This document shows, piece after piece, positions 26,938-38,539 of a stretch of 64,000 bases of DNA. Every line of letters starts with the position of its first letter. Position 1 is the first letter of the stretch. The stretch is from Streptomyces vietnamensis (GTDB lineage Bacteria; Actinomycetota; Actinomycetes; Streptomycetales; Streptomycetaceae). The notes beneath the pieces were generated by a model that saw only the letters and a program-made list of their open reading frames with translations, was not told the origin of the DNA and made no database searches. The DNA lies in NCBI RefSeq assembly GCF_000830005.1, contig NZ_CP010407.1:1455001-1519000 (forward strand). The letters are read 5' to 3'. A program made the position numbers and the translations under genes.

Positions 26938-27680
26938 GGCTGGGGCTCCTCGGTACGGCTCTCGGTCGGTACGGCGCGGGGTACGGGCAGCGGGACGGGG
27001 GTGACGGCGGCGGGGCGGGGGCGGTCAGCGGGCGCGGGCGGCTCGTCGGTGAGCCGCACGGCGCGCACGGCCGGGAGGTCCCGGCGCCGCGCGGGCGGGG
27101 TACGGGCCGGCTCCGGCACCGACACGGTCCCGAACCGGGGGCGGCCGGCGGCCGCTTCGCTCCGGGGCAGGGCTTCGTCGTCGCCCCGGACCCCGGTCGG
27201 CGGCTCCACGGGCACGGCCCGCAGGCGCGGACGGTCGCCCGGAACGGCCGGATCACCCGGGGCGCCCGGAACGGTCAGGTCGTCCTGGACGGCCTCGACG
27301 GCCTCCCGGTCCGGCTCGGGGACGGCCTCCGCGTCCGGCTCCGGAAGAAGCCCGGCGCCGGTCTCCCGTACGGACTCGGCCTGCGACTCCGGTACGGACT
27401 CGGCGGCAGGCTCCGGTACGGACTCCGGCTCGACCACAGGCTCCTGCTCCGGTACGGACTCGGGCTCCGGTACGGACTCGGCGGCGGGCTCCGGTACGGA
27501 ATCCGCTCCCGCCACGGGTTCCCGCTGTGGTACGGCGGCGTCCGCCGGAACGGCGGGGGCCGGTACGGACGCGCGTACGGCATCGGTGTCCGGTGCCTCG
27601 GCGGGTACCGCGGTCGACGCCGGCGCAGCCGGGAGTGCGGGGTCGGCAGGGCTCGCCGGGGCCTGGGGGGCGAGGGTCAC
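26934..27680 (-). CDS. Acidic proline-rich repeat protein inside the SMC operon, 248 aa
   Basis: An unrecognised protein with no predicted fold. It is dominated by Pro, Glu, Ala and Val and contains imperfect SVPEPAAE / ESVPEPE repeats in residues ~58-110; the tail is mixed-charge with Arg. Its GTG (27680) overlaps the TGA of the kleisin-like gene, and its own TGA overlaps the next GTG, so it is translated in fixed relation to the complex. It could be a disordered linker, a protein-binding tail or a regulator of loading. The frame is real because the overlaps on both sides are exact and no other strand or frame is coding here. Confidence 0.65.
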   Translation of the reverse strand: MTLAPQAPASPADPALPAAPASTAVPAEAPDTDAVRASVPAPAVPADAAVPQREPVAGADSVPEPAAESVPEPESVPEQEPVVEPESVPEPAAESVPESQAESVRETGAGLLPEPDAEAVPEPDREAVEAVQDDLTVPGAPGDPAVPGDRPRLRAVPVEPPTGVRGDDEALPRSEAAAGRPRFGTVSVPEPARTPPARRRDLPAVRAVRLTDEPPAPADRPRPAAVTPVPLPVPRAVPTESRTEEPQP

Positions 27681-29221
27681 GAGGCCTCCGTGCGGTCCGC
27701 TGCCATGCCCGCCGCGTCGAGCAGCGCCGTACCGACGATCAGGTCGGCGCCGCCGAACTCGGGGTCGTCGAGCGGGGTGCCGTCGTCGACGGCGAAGAGG
27801 AGGCGCTCCTCGCCCTGGCGGTAGGCGGTGCCGACCGGGGGGCTCGCCGCGTGGACGGCGAGGAGGGCGACGAGGTACGGAAGGTCGGGGTCGAGGCGGC
27901 GGGCCTCGGCGAGCAGGCCGGAGAGGCGGCGCGGGGCGTCGTGCTCCAGGTCGAGCAGGCGCATGGCGCTCGCGAGCTGCTCCTCGCTGAAGCGGGAGTC
28001 GTCGGGGGTGGCGATGAGATCGGGCTCGGGCATCTCCGCACCGAGGTGCTCGCGCTCGACCGGCGGGGTGAGGAGCAGGTCGACGAGGTCGCCGAGGCGG
28101 ACGGAGGCGGGGGTGCGCAGTCCGGTGCCGTGGGCGAAGAAGGCGTCGGTGACGCGGGTGGCCTGTTCGACGGGGAGCGGCAGGACGGGGGCGACCAGCT
28201 GTCCGTACAGGTCGAGTCCGGTGTACGCGGTGGGGGCGGCGAAGGCCTGGCGGTCCTGCTCGGCGCGGAAGAGCGGGCCGGCCTCCAGGAGGCGGGACTG
28301 CAGCTGGGTATGGCGCCGGATGCAGTCCTTGACTATGTCGACGAGTTCGGCGGCGCGCCGCTTGTGCTCGGCGGTCTTCGCGTCGGACGTGGCCTCGGCC
28401 TCGTCGCGGGCCCTGCGGATGTTGGTGAGGATCGCGTTCTCGTGGCGATAGCGGTCGGCCACGTGGTCGAGCGCCTCGGCGATCATGTCGGGGACGGTGT
28501 GGAGCCAGTCGACGGCGCGGACGTTGCGCCGGGTGGCCTCCAGGGTCTTGCGGAGGGTCTCGGCGTACTGCACGGTCCGGTAGCGCGCCTGCTCGGCGGC
28601 GAGCTGGGCGTCGGCGAGGCGGCCCCGGTTGATGAGGACCTCCAGCTTCACCTCGGCGGCGATCTGGGCGCTGGTGACGTCGGTGTCGAGGGCTCCGACC
28701 AGGACGTTGACCGCTTCGTCGGTGGTGCGGAGGTAGACCCCGCCGCCGTACCCCGGGACCTCTTCGATGAGCTTGAAGTCGTAGTCGCGGCGGACGTAGA
28801 CCCCGTCGGTGCCGAAGGTGCCGTAGACGGCGCGGAAGCCGCGGTCGACGCTGCCGACGTTGATCAGGTTCTCCAGGACCCAGCGGGCCACGCGCTCGTG
28901 CTCGGCGGCGGGGCGGGTGGGGGCCTGGGCGGCGACGCGGGGCAGCAGTCGGGCGACGATCTGCTCGTGGTCGGCGCCGGTGTCGAAGTCCATGTTCAGC
29001 GTGATGAGGTCGATCGCGGCGAGGGCCACCTCGGCCATCGCGTAGACCGTGTACTCGCCGGCCAGATTGGCCTTGCGCGCGTCGAGGTCGTGCAGCGGGG
29101 CGGTGCACGCGAGCGCGCGGAGCCGCCGCGCGAGCCCTTCGTCGGCGGCCGGGCCCTGCGCGGGGCGCGGCCCCGCGCTGAGCTGGGGCGGAGCGAGGTC
29201 CGTCGAGGCAGGCGAAGTCAC
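27677..29221 (-). CDS. Kleisin-like (MukF/MksF/JetA-type) subunit
   Basis: 514 residues. The N-terminal ~150 residues resemble a dimerising winged-helix domain (VARWVLENLINVGSVDRGFRAV). A long helical region follows (QLAAEQARYRTVQYAETLRK ... EAEATSDAKTAEHKRRAAEL), then a C-terminal winged-helix-like region (RFSEEQLASAMRLLDLEHDA). This architecture and operon position match MukF/MksF rather than ScpA. GTG 29221 has no ribosome site but a -10 (TAATCT) 7 bases upstream, so the operon mRNA is probably leaderless. No JetD/MksG-type nuclease gene is adjacent. Confidence 0.68.
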   Translation of the reverse strand: MTSPASTDLAPPQLSAGPRPAQGPAADEGLARRLRALACTAPLHDLDARKANLAGEYTVYAMAEVALAAIDLITLNMDFDTGADHEQIVARLLPRVAAQAPTRPAAEHERVARWVLENLINVGSVDRGFRAVYGTFGTDGVYVRRDYDFKLIEEVPGYGGGVYLRTTDEAVNVLVGALDTDVTSAQIAAEVKLEVLINRGRLADAQLAAEQARYRTVQYAETLRKTLEATRRNVRAVDWLHTVPDMIAEALDHVADRYRHENAILTNIRRARDEAEATSDAKTAEHKRRAAELVDIVKDCIRRHTQLQSRLLEAGPLFRAEQDRQAFAAPTAYTGLDLYGQLVAPVLPLPVEQATRVTDAFFAHGTGLRTPASVRLGDLVDLLLTPPVEREHLGAEMPEPDLIATPDDSRFSEEQLASAMRLLDLEHDAPRRLSGLLAEARRLDPDLPYLVALLAVHAASPPVGTAYRQGEERLLFAVDDGTPLDDPEFGGADLIVGTALLDAAGMAADRTEAS

Positions 29222-29228
29222 GGTGGAC

Positions 29229-29234
29229 AGATTA
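29229..29234 (-). promoter_or_regulatory. -10 element TAATCT of the SMC operon
   Basis: On the minus strand TAATCT ends 7 bases before the GTG of the first operon gene, the spacing seen for leaderless transcripts. The -35 (TCGACC or TTCGAC, 18-19 bases further up) is weak, so the promoter is likely modest. Confidence 0.5.
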
Positions 29235-29309
29235 GGTCCTCACCCTGACAACGGTCGAAACGGCGCAGATACGACCGGCCCTCTCGGTAGCCTCGTACGG
29301 GCTGTGCCG

Positions 29310-30020
29310 TCAGCCGGCGGGGTCCGCCGGATCGTCGACGGCCTGGGCGTAGGCGGCGGCCACGCGCGTGCGTGAGTCGTCGAGGTAGCGGGCGAGGAGC
29401 CGCTCCGCCGAGGCCCGTTCACCGGCGCGCAGGGCGTCCAGAATCTCCCGGTTCCTCCGGAGATAGGGCTCATGGAGTGCGCGCGGGTCGTCGACGACGT
29501 GGAAGGCGAGGCGGAGTTCGGCGAGGACCCCTCGCATCAGCTCGTCGGTGCGGGCGCTGCCCGCGAGGGCGACGAGCTCGCGGTGGAAGTGGATGTTGGC
29601 CGTGGAGACGCCCTTCCAGTCGCCGGCGCGGGCGGCGGCCTCGCCCTCGGCGACGGCGGCGGCCAGGCCGGCGACGGCGAACGGCGGCTGCCCCAGGCCC
29701 CGCACGACGGCGCACTCGACGAGCCGGCGGGTGCGGTAGATGTCGTCCACGTCACCGACGGCGAGGACGCGGACGAAGACGCCCCGGTTGAGCTCGTGGA
29801 CGAGCAGGCGCTCGTGGGTGAGGAGCCGGAAGGCCTCGCGGAGTGTGTTGCGGGACACACCGAGGGCGCCGCCGATGCTCTCCTCGGAGAGCCGGGCGCC
29901 GGGCGGGAAGTAGCCCTCGGCGATCCGGGTGCGCAGGATGTCCGCGACCCGCTCCGCCGTGCTCGTGCGCCCGAGCAGTGCGCGGTCGTCCGCCAGTCCC
30001 CCGGCTCCACTCACGTCCAC
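29310..30020 (-). CDS. GntR-family (FadR/FCD) transcription regulator
   Basis: 236 residues. The winged helix lies at ~18-80 (ERVADILRTRIAEGYFPPGA, SEESIGGALGVSRNTLREA), followed by an FCD ligand domain with the metal-site signature D/H pattern (YRTRRLVECAVV, NIHFHRELVALAGS). It diverges from the MFS-pxpABC unit and probably represses it, with oxoproline, glutamate or a related acid as the likely ligand (inference). GTG 30020 opens the frame; a start a few codons later cannot be excluded. Confidence 0.9.
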   Translation of the reverse strand: MDVSGAGGLADDRALLGRTSTAERVADILRTRIAEGYFPPGARLSEESIGGALGVSRNTLREAFRLLTHERLLVHELNRGVFVRVLAVGDVDDIYRTRRLVECAVVRGLGQPPFAVAGLAAAVAEGEAAARAGDWKGVSTANIHFHRELVALAGSARTDELMRGVLAELRLAFHVVDDPRALHEPYLRRNREILDALRAGERASAERLLARYLDDSRTRVAAAYAQAVDDPADPAG

Positions 30021-30094
30021 AGCGCCCCGTCCCTTCCGTCGTCCGCGGCCGAGTCAACCGCAGAAACCGGGAAGCGACAACACGCCTCTTGTCG

Positions 30095-30109
30095 GATCGT
30101 TCAACAATC
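30095..30109. promoter_or_regulatory. Near-perfect palindrome GATCGTT-C-AACAATC
   Basis: Seven-base arms with one mismatch around a single C lie between the GntR regulator and the MFS gene. The form resembles FadR-type half-sites (TTGTT/AACAA). It is the natural operator candidate for the regulator at 29310-30020. Confidence 0.55.
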
Positions 30110-30181
30110 CTCTACCTTGACGGCACCGCACGGTTCCTCGGTACGTCTCTCAGGCACGCCTCCTTCTCCTGCGAGGTGCAG

Positions 30182-31462
30182 ATGAGCACGACACAGACCC
30201 GGCAGCACTCCCAGGGCGAACGGCCCGACGACACGGGCGCGTTCGCCTGGCTGCGCGGCCTCGGGCCGCGCGGCCGCCGCGCGTTCGGCGGCGCTTTCGG
30301 CGGATACGCCCTGGATTCCTACGACTTCTTCACCCTGCCCCTGTCGATGGTGGCCATCGCCGCCTCCTTCGGCCTCGACAAGGGCCGGACCGGCCTCCTG
30401 ACCACCGTCACCCTCGTCGTCTCGGCGGTCGGCGGCGCGCTCGCCGGCGTCCTCGCCGACCGCGTCGGCCGGGTGAAGGCGCTGATGATCACGGTCGTCA
30501 CGTACGCGCTCTTCACCGTGCTCTGCGGCTTCGCCCCGAACTACGAGACCCTGCTGGTCTTCCGGGCGCTCCAGGGCCTGGGCTTCGGCGGCGAGTGGGC
30601 CGTCGGCGCGATCCTGGTCGCCGAGTACGCCTCCGCGAAGCACCGGGGCCGGACGCTCGGCGCCGTCCAGAGCGCCTGGGCGGCCGGATGGGCGCTCGCG
30701 GTGCTCGTGTACACCCTGGTCTTCCAGTGGGCCGAGGCGGATCTCGCCTGGCGGATCCTCTTCTGGACGGGCGCACTGCCCGCGCTCCTCGTCGTCTACG
30801 TACGGCGGAACGTGGAGGACGCCCCGCAGGCGGCCGAGGCCCGCCGGGCCGGCGCGGGGCGCGGCTCGTTCCGGGCGGTGTTCCGTCCCGGCCTGCTGCG
30901 CACCACGCTCTTCGCGATCCTGCTCTCGACCGGCGTCCAGGGCGGCTACTACACGCTCGCCACCTGGGTCCCGACCTTCCTGAAGACCGAGCGCGGCCTG
31001 ACCGTCGTCGGCACGGGCGGATATCTGACCCTGCTGATCTCCGGGGCCTTCACCGGCTACCTGACCGGCGGATACCTCACCGACCGGCTCGGCCGGAAGA
31101 AGAACATCGTTCTCTTCGCCGTGCTGTCCGCGGTGTCCGTCCTCGCGTACACCCACCTCCCCGCCGGGGCGAACACCCTGCTCCTGCTGCTCGGTTTCCC
31201 GCTCGGCTTCTGCATGTCGGCCATCTTCAGCGGCTTCGGTTCCTTCCTCGCGGAGCTGTACCCGACGGCGGTACGCGGCACGGGGCAGGGGCTCACGTAC
31301 AACACGGGGCGCGCGGTCGGGGCCGTCTTCCCGACCCTGGTCGGCTTCCTCGCCGAGAGCTGGGGCGTGGGCGGAGCCCTTGTCTTCGGCGCCGCCGGCT
31401 ACGGCCTGGCCGTACTGGCGCTGCTCGGGCTGCCCGAGACCCGGGGGAGGGAACTCGTATGA
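30182..31462 (+). CDS. MFS transporter, metabolite:H+ symporter type
   Basis: 426 residues with 12 TM segments. It has the motif-A sequence [13 protein letters not shown] between TM2 and TM3, [20 protein letters not shown] in TM4 (typical of metabolite:H+ symporters), and its repeat [13 protein letters not shown] in the second half. It leads the operon with the DUF1445 remnant and pxpABC, so it may import the substrate processed there, perhaps pyroglutamate or a small carboxylate. GAGGTGCAG precedes ATG 30182. Confidence 0.92.
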   Translation: MSTTQTRQHSQGERPDDTGAFAWLRGLGPRGRRAFGGAFGGYALDSYDFFTLPLSMVAIAASFGLDKGRTGLLTTVTLVVSAVGGALAGVLADRVGRVKALMITVVTYALFTVLCGFAPNYETLLVFRALQGLGFGGEWAVGAILVAEYASAKHRGRTLGAVQSAWAAGWALAVLVYTLVFQWAEADLAWRILFWTGALPALLVVYVRRNVEDAPQAAEARRAGAGRGSFRAVFRPGLLRTTLFAILLSTGVQGGYYTLATWVPTFLKTERGLTVVGTGGYLTLLISGAFTGYLTGGYLTDRLGRKKNIVLFAVLSAVSVLAYTHLPAGANTLLLLLGFPLGFCMSAIFSGFGSFLAELYPTAVRGTGQGLTYNTGRAVGAVFPTLVGFLAESWGVGGALVFGAAGYGLAVLALLGLPETRGRELV

Positions 31463-31700
31463 GCGAGGCGGTGGTTCTCGATCCGCGCGAGGCACGCGCG
31501 CGTGCCCGGGCCGGGACGGCGGGGCCGACGGCCGGCTCCGGCTCGTCGACGAGCCGGGGGACGTGCCGGTGTTCTGGGCCTGCGGGGTCACCCCGCAGGC
31601 GGCCGTGATGGCCTCGCGCCCGCCGTTCGCGATCACCCACGCCCCGGGCCGGATGTTCGTCACCGACGTCCGGGACGAGCACTACCGCATCGCCGTCTGA
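31459..31700 (+). pseudogene. Internally deleted DUF1445 (YcsI-like hydro-lyase) gene
   Basis: The 5' end (ATG 31459, overlapping the MFS stop) encodes [19 protein letters not shown] then GPTAG, matching the start of DUF1445 proteins. The 3' end in another frame encodes [12 protein letters not shown], then [16 protein letters not shown], the family C-terminus, to TGA 31698. Intact members are ~260-280 residues; here about 200 internal codons are missing and the two ends are out of frame, with the junction near 31520-31550. DUF1445 genes normally sit beside ycsF/pxpA, as here. It is a broken relic with no active product expected. Confidence 0.8.
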
Positions 31701-31750
31701 ACGACGCCGACCCGTACCACCGCACCACCAGGTGAGAGAGGAAGCACCAC

Positions 31751-32515
31751 ATGACCTGGGTCCCGATCGATCTCAACGCCGATCTCGGCGAGGGCTTCGG
31801 CCGCTGGACGCTGACCGACGACGAGCAGCTCCTGTCCGTCGTCACCAGCGCCAACGTGGCCTGCGGCTTCCACGCCGGGGACGCGGCCACCATGCGGCGG
31901 GTGTGCGAGCTCGCGGCGGCGCGCGGGGTACGGATCGGGGCCCAGGTGTCCTACCGCGACCTGGCCGGCTTCGGGCGGCGCGCGATGGACGTCCCGGCGG
32001 CGGAGCTGGCCGCCGAGGTGGCGTACCAGATCGGCGCCCTGGAGGTCTTCGCCCGGGCCGCGGGCTCGCGCGTCTCGTACGTGAAGCCGCACGGGGCGCT
32101 CTACAACCGGGTGGTCCGGGACGTGGAGCAGGCGGCGGCGGTCGTCGACGGCGTGCTGCTCGCGGACCGGACGCTGCCGGTCCTCGGGCTTCCGGGGTCC
32201 CGGCTGCACGAGGCCGCCGCTGCGGCCGGGCTCCCGGTCGTCGCCGAGGCCTTCGGCGACCGGGCCTACCGGGCGGACGGCTCCCTGCTGCCACGGGGGC
32301 AGGAGGGGGCCGTCGTCACGGACCCGGACGAGGTCGTCGAACGGGCCGTGTCCATGGCCCGGTTCGGGGTCGTCACGGCGCACTGCGGGAGCTCCGTCGC
32401 CGTCCGGGCCCGGTCGCTCTGCCTGCACGGGGACACCCCGGGCGCGGTGGGTCTCGCCCGGCGGGTCCGGGAGCGGCTGGAAGCCTCCGGCGTGCGCGTG
32501 GAGGCCTTCGCGTGA
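31751..32515 (+). CDS. pxpA: 5-oxoprolinase subunit A (LamB/YcsF family)
   Basis: 254 residues of the LamB/YcsF deacetylase-like barrel: DLNADLGEGFG at the start, then NVACGFHAGD, KPHGALYN and HCGSSVAVRARSLCLHGDTPG. PxpABC together hydrolyse 5-oxoproline to glutamate with ATP. GAGAGGAAG precedes the ATG. The stop overlaps the pxpB start (GTGA at 32512). Confidence 0.94.
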   Translation: MTWVPIDLNADLGEGFGRWTLTDDEQLLSVVTSANVACGFHAGDAATMRRVCELAAARGVRIGAQVSYRDLAGFGRRAMDVPAAELAAEVAYQIGALEVFARAAGSRVSYVKPHGALYNRVVRDVEQAAAVVDGVLLADRTLPVLGLPGSRLHEAAAAAGLPVVAEAFGDRAYRADGSLLPRGQEGAVVTDPDEVVERAVSMARFGVVTAHCGSSVAVRARSLCLHGDTPGAVGLARRVRERLEASGVRVEAFA

Positions 32516-33132
32516 GGGTGCTGAGGGTGGGCGACCGCGGCCTCCTGGTGGAACTGGACGACGGCGGGGCGACGGAGGCCTTCCACACCGAGCTGCTGCG
32601 GCGGCGGGCGGCCGGTGCGCTGCCCGCCGTACGGGAGATCGTGCCGGCGGCGCGGACCGTGCTCCTCGACGGGGTGGAGGATCCGCGGCGGCTCGCGTCC
32701 GAGCTGACGGGATGGGAGCCGGCGCCGCTCCACGCGCGCGTGGGCGAGGCCGTCGAGGTGCCGGTCCGCTACGACGGGCCCGACCTGCCGGAGGTCGCCG
32801 CGCTGTGGGGGGTGTCGGTGGAGGCGGCGGTACGGATCCACACGGCGGCCGAGTTCCGGGTCGCCTTCTGCGGGTTCGCGCCCGGCTTCGGCTATCTGAC
32901 GGGGCTCGGCGAGCGGTACGAGGTGCCGCGCCGGGCCACGCCGCGCACGGCCGTCCCGGCCGGCTCGGTCGCCCTGGCGGGGCCGTACACGGGCGTCTAC
33001 CCGCGCTCCTCCCCCGGCGGCTGGCAGCTGATCGGCACCACGGACCTGGTCCTCTGGGACGCCGAGCGGGAACCGGCCGCGCTGCTCACGCCCGGCACCC
33101 GGGTCCGGTTCACGGCAGGGGGCGGGCGATGA
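32512..33132 (+). CDS. pxpB: 5-oxoprolinase subunit B (KipI-like)
   Basis: 206 residues of the KipI/AHS1 family. Family motifs are IHTAAEFRVAFCGFAPGFGYL, PRRATPRTAVPAGSVALAG and YPRSSPGGWQLIGTT. AHS1 and AHS2 proteins act as a heterodimer that phosphorylates or activates the lactam for PxpA. The GTG start lies inside the pxpA stop, and the stop overlaps pxpC (ATGA). Confidence 0.93.
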   Translation: MRVLRVGDRGLLVELDDGGATEAFHTELLRRRAAGALPAVREIVPAARTVLLDGVEDPRRLASELTGWEPAPLHARVGEAVEVPVRYDGPDLPEVAALWGVSVEAAVRIHTAAEFRVAFCGFAPGFGYLTGLGERYEVPRRATPRTAVPAGSVALAGPYTGVYPRSSPGGWQLIGTTDLVLWDAEREPAALLTPGTRVRFTAGGGR

Positions 33133-33992
33133 GCGACCGGGCCTTCGCCGTCGTCCGGGCCGGGGCGCTGACCACCGTGCAGGACCTGGGGCGCACGGGG
33201 TACGCGCACCTCGGCGTGCCCCGCTCGGGCGCCCTCGACCCGGCGGCCGGGCGCCTCGTCAACCGGCTCGTCGGCAACGCCGAGGACGCGGCGGTCCTGG
33301 AGACCACCGTCAACGGGTGCGCGCTGCGGCCCCGGTGCGCGGTGACCGTGGCGGTGGGCGGCGCGCCCTGCCCGGTCCGGGTGGACGGCCGTCCGGCCGC
33401 CTGGGGGACGACGCTCCGGGTCGCGGCCGGGTCGGTCCTGGAAGTGGGCGCGGCCGTGCGCGGACTGCGCTCGTACGTGGCGTTCGGCGGCGGGATCGCC
33501 GTCGCGCCGGTGCTCGGCAGCCGCTCCACCGACCTGCTGTCGGGCCTCGGCCCGGCGCCGCTGGCGGAGGGGGCGGTGCTGCCGCTGGGAGCGGCAACGG
33601 CCGTACGGGGGTCGGTCGACGCTCCCCCCTGGCCGGGCCCGCCGGACGAACTCGTCCTGCGGGTCCGGCCGGGGCCCCGGGACGACTGGTTCACCGGTGC
33701 GGCGCTGCGCACCTTCACCACGCGCGCGTACCGGGTGTCTCCGGCGAGCAACCGGATCGGGCTGCGGCTCGAAGGGCCTTCCCTGGAGCGGGCCGTGCCG
33801 GGTGAGCTGGCGAGCGAGGGCATGGTCCTGGGCGCGGTGCAGGTGCCGCCGGACGGGCGCCCGGTGGTGTTCCTGGCGGACCATCCGACGACCGGGGGCT
33901 ATCCGGTGGTCGCGGTCGTGCGGGAGGCCGACCTGGGCGCGGCGGCGCAGGCGGTCCCGGGGACGCCGGTGCGGTTCGTGCCGGTGCGCTGA
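33129..33992 (+). CDS. pxpC: 5-oxoprolinase subunit C (KipA/AHS2)
   Basis: 287 residues of the AHS2 family: TTVQDLGRTGYAHLGVPRSG, VVGNAEDAAVLE-type core (here RLVGNAEDAAVLETT), LRSYVAFGGGI, RVSPASNRIGLRLEG and the ending TTGGYPVVAVV. It is the third subunit of the prokaryotic 5-oxoprolinase, coupled to pxpB by a 4-base overlap. It ends 24 bases from the convergent stop of a second, unrelated 5-oxoprolinase-type gene. Confidence 0.94.
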   Translation: MSDRAFAVVRAGALTTVQDLGRTGYAHLGVPRSGALDPAAGRLVNRLVGNAEDAAVLETTVNGCALRPRCAVTVAVGGAPCPVRVDGRPAAWGTTLRVAAGSVLEVGAAVRGLRSYVAFGGGIAVAPVLGSRSTDLLSGLGPAPLAEGAVLPLGAATAVRGSVDAPPWPGPPDELVLRVRPGPRDDWFTGAALRTFTTRAYRVSPASNRIGLRLEGPSLERAVPGELASEGMVLGAVQVPPDGRPVVFLADHPTTGGYPVVAVVREADLGAAAQAVPGTPVRFVPVR

Positions 33993-34016
33993 GGGCTCGG
34001 AGGGGCGGCCGACGGC

Positions 34017-37606
<3,590 letters not shown>

Positions 37607-37610
<4 letters not shown>

Positions 37611-38539
37611 CTCCCCATTGTGGCCGCGAGCGCCGCCGCGAGGGCGTCTTCCGCGCGCGCGTCGAGGGGTGCGGTGCCGGTGCCGTCGGCCCAGTGGCGC
37701 AGTTCGGCGCCGGCGAGCAGGAGGAGCTGCGGGAGCAGGTCGCGGCTGCGGCGCAGGACCCAGCCGGTGCCGGCGGTGGCGAGCCAGAGCAGGGCCTCGG
37801 TGCGGGTCGGCTGCGGCTGGGCGGGCTCCGTCGAGGGCGGGGCGCCGTGGACGATTCCCCGGGCGGCGAGGAGCCCGTGGAAGCCGGCTGCGACGGCCCG
37901 GTGTCCGCGCTCGCCCGGGTGGAGCCGGTCGGCGCTCCACAGGGCGCGGTCCTCGGTCCAGGCGGGGTCGGCGAGGTGCAGGTGGACGGCCCCGTACCGG
38001 GCGGACAGCGCGTGCACGACCGCGTTGACGGAGCGCTGGCGGCGGGCGAGCGGGCGTGCCAGGGGCGGCGGCAGGCCGAGCATCCGGCCCGGATCGGGCA
38101 GACAGGCCGTCAGGAGTACGGCTCCGAGGGCGTCGAGATCGGCACAGACCCGGTCCAGGCGGCGGGCGAGCCGGACGATGTCGAAGCCGCGGCGCAGGGT
38201 GTCGTTCACCCCGACGACGACGGAGGCGAGGTGCGGCCGGAACGCGAGGGCGCGGGGAGCCTGGGTGTCGGCGACGTCCGCGCTGAGCGCCCCGCTGGCG
38301 GCGAGGTTGAGGAAGGCCGCCCCCCGCCCCTCGGCCGCGAGCCCCTCGGCGAGCAGCCCCGCCCACCCCCGCCAGGCCCCGGCCACCCTGTCCCCGACGC
38401 CCTCGCTGAACGAGTCGCCGAGCACGACGAACCGCAGGGGGCCGGTGTCACGGTCCTCGACGGGACCGCGGGGGACCGGGACCCCGGGCACGGGCTCTGC
38501 CGGAGCGGCCGTGGCCGCCCCCGCCGTCTCCGGTGTCAT
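37607..38539 (-). CDS. SGNH/GDSL-family hydrolase
   Basis: 310 residues. The four blocks are visible: [10 protein letters not shown] (Ser nucleophile), [11 protein letters not shown] (Gly), [10 protein letters not shown] (Asn) and [12 protein letters not shown] (Asp/His). There is no signal peptide, so it is cytoplasmic. It would remove an acyl group from a sugar or lipid. Overlaps of 4 bases couple it to the glycosyltransferase before it and to the oxoprolinase after it. A deacylase or acyl-editing role for the glycan made by the two transferases is inferred from position. Confidence 0.9.

Noticed and set aside
22132..27990. Plus-strand open frame of 1952 codons antisense to the SMC operon
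   Set aside because: Gly/Val/Ala-rich shadow created by the third-position G+C bias of the minus-strand genes; no ribosome site, motif or domain.
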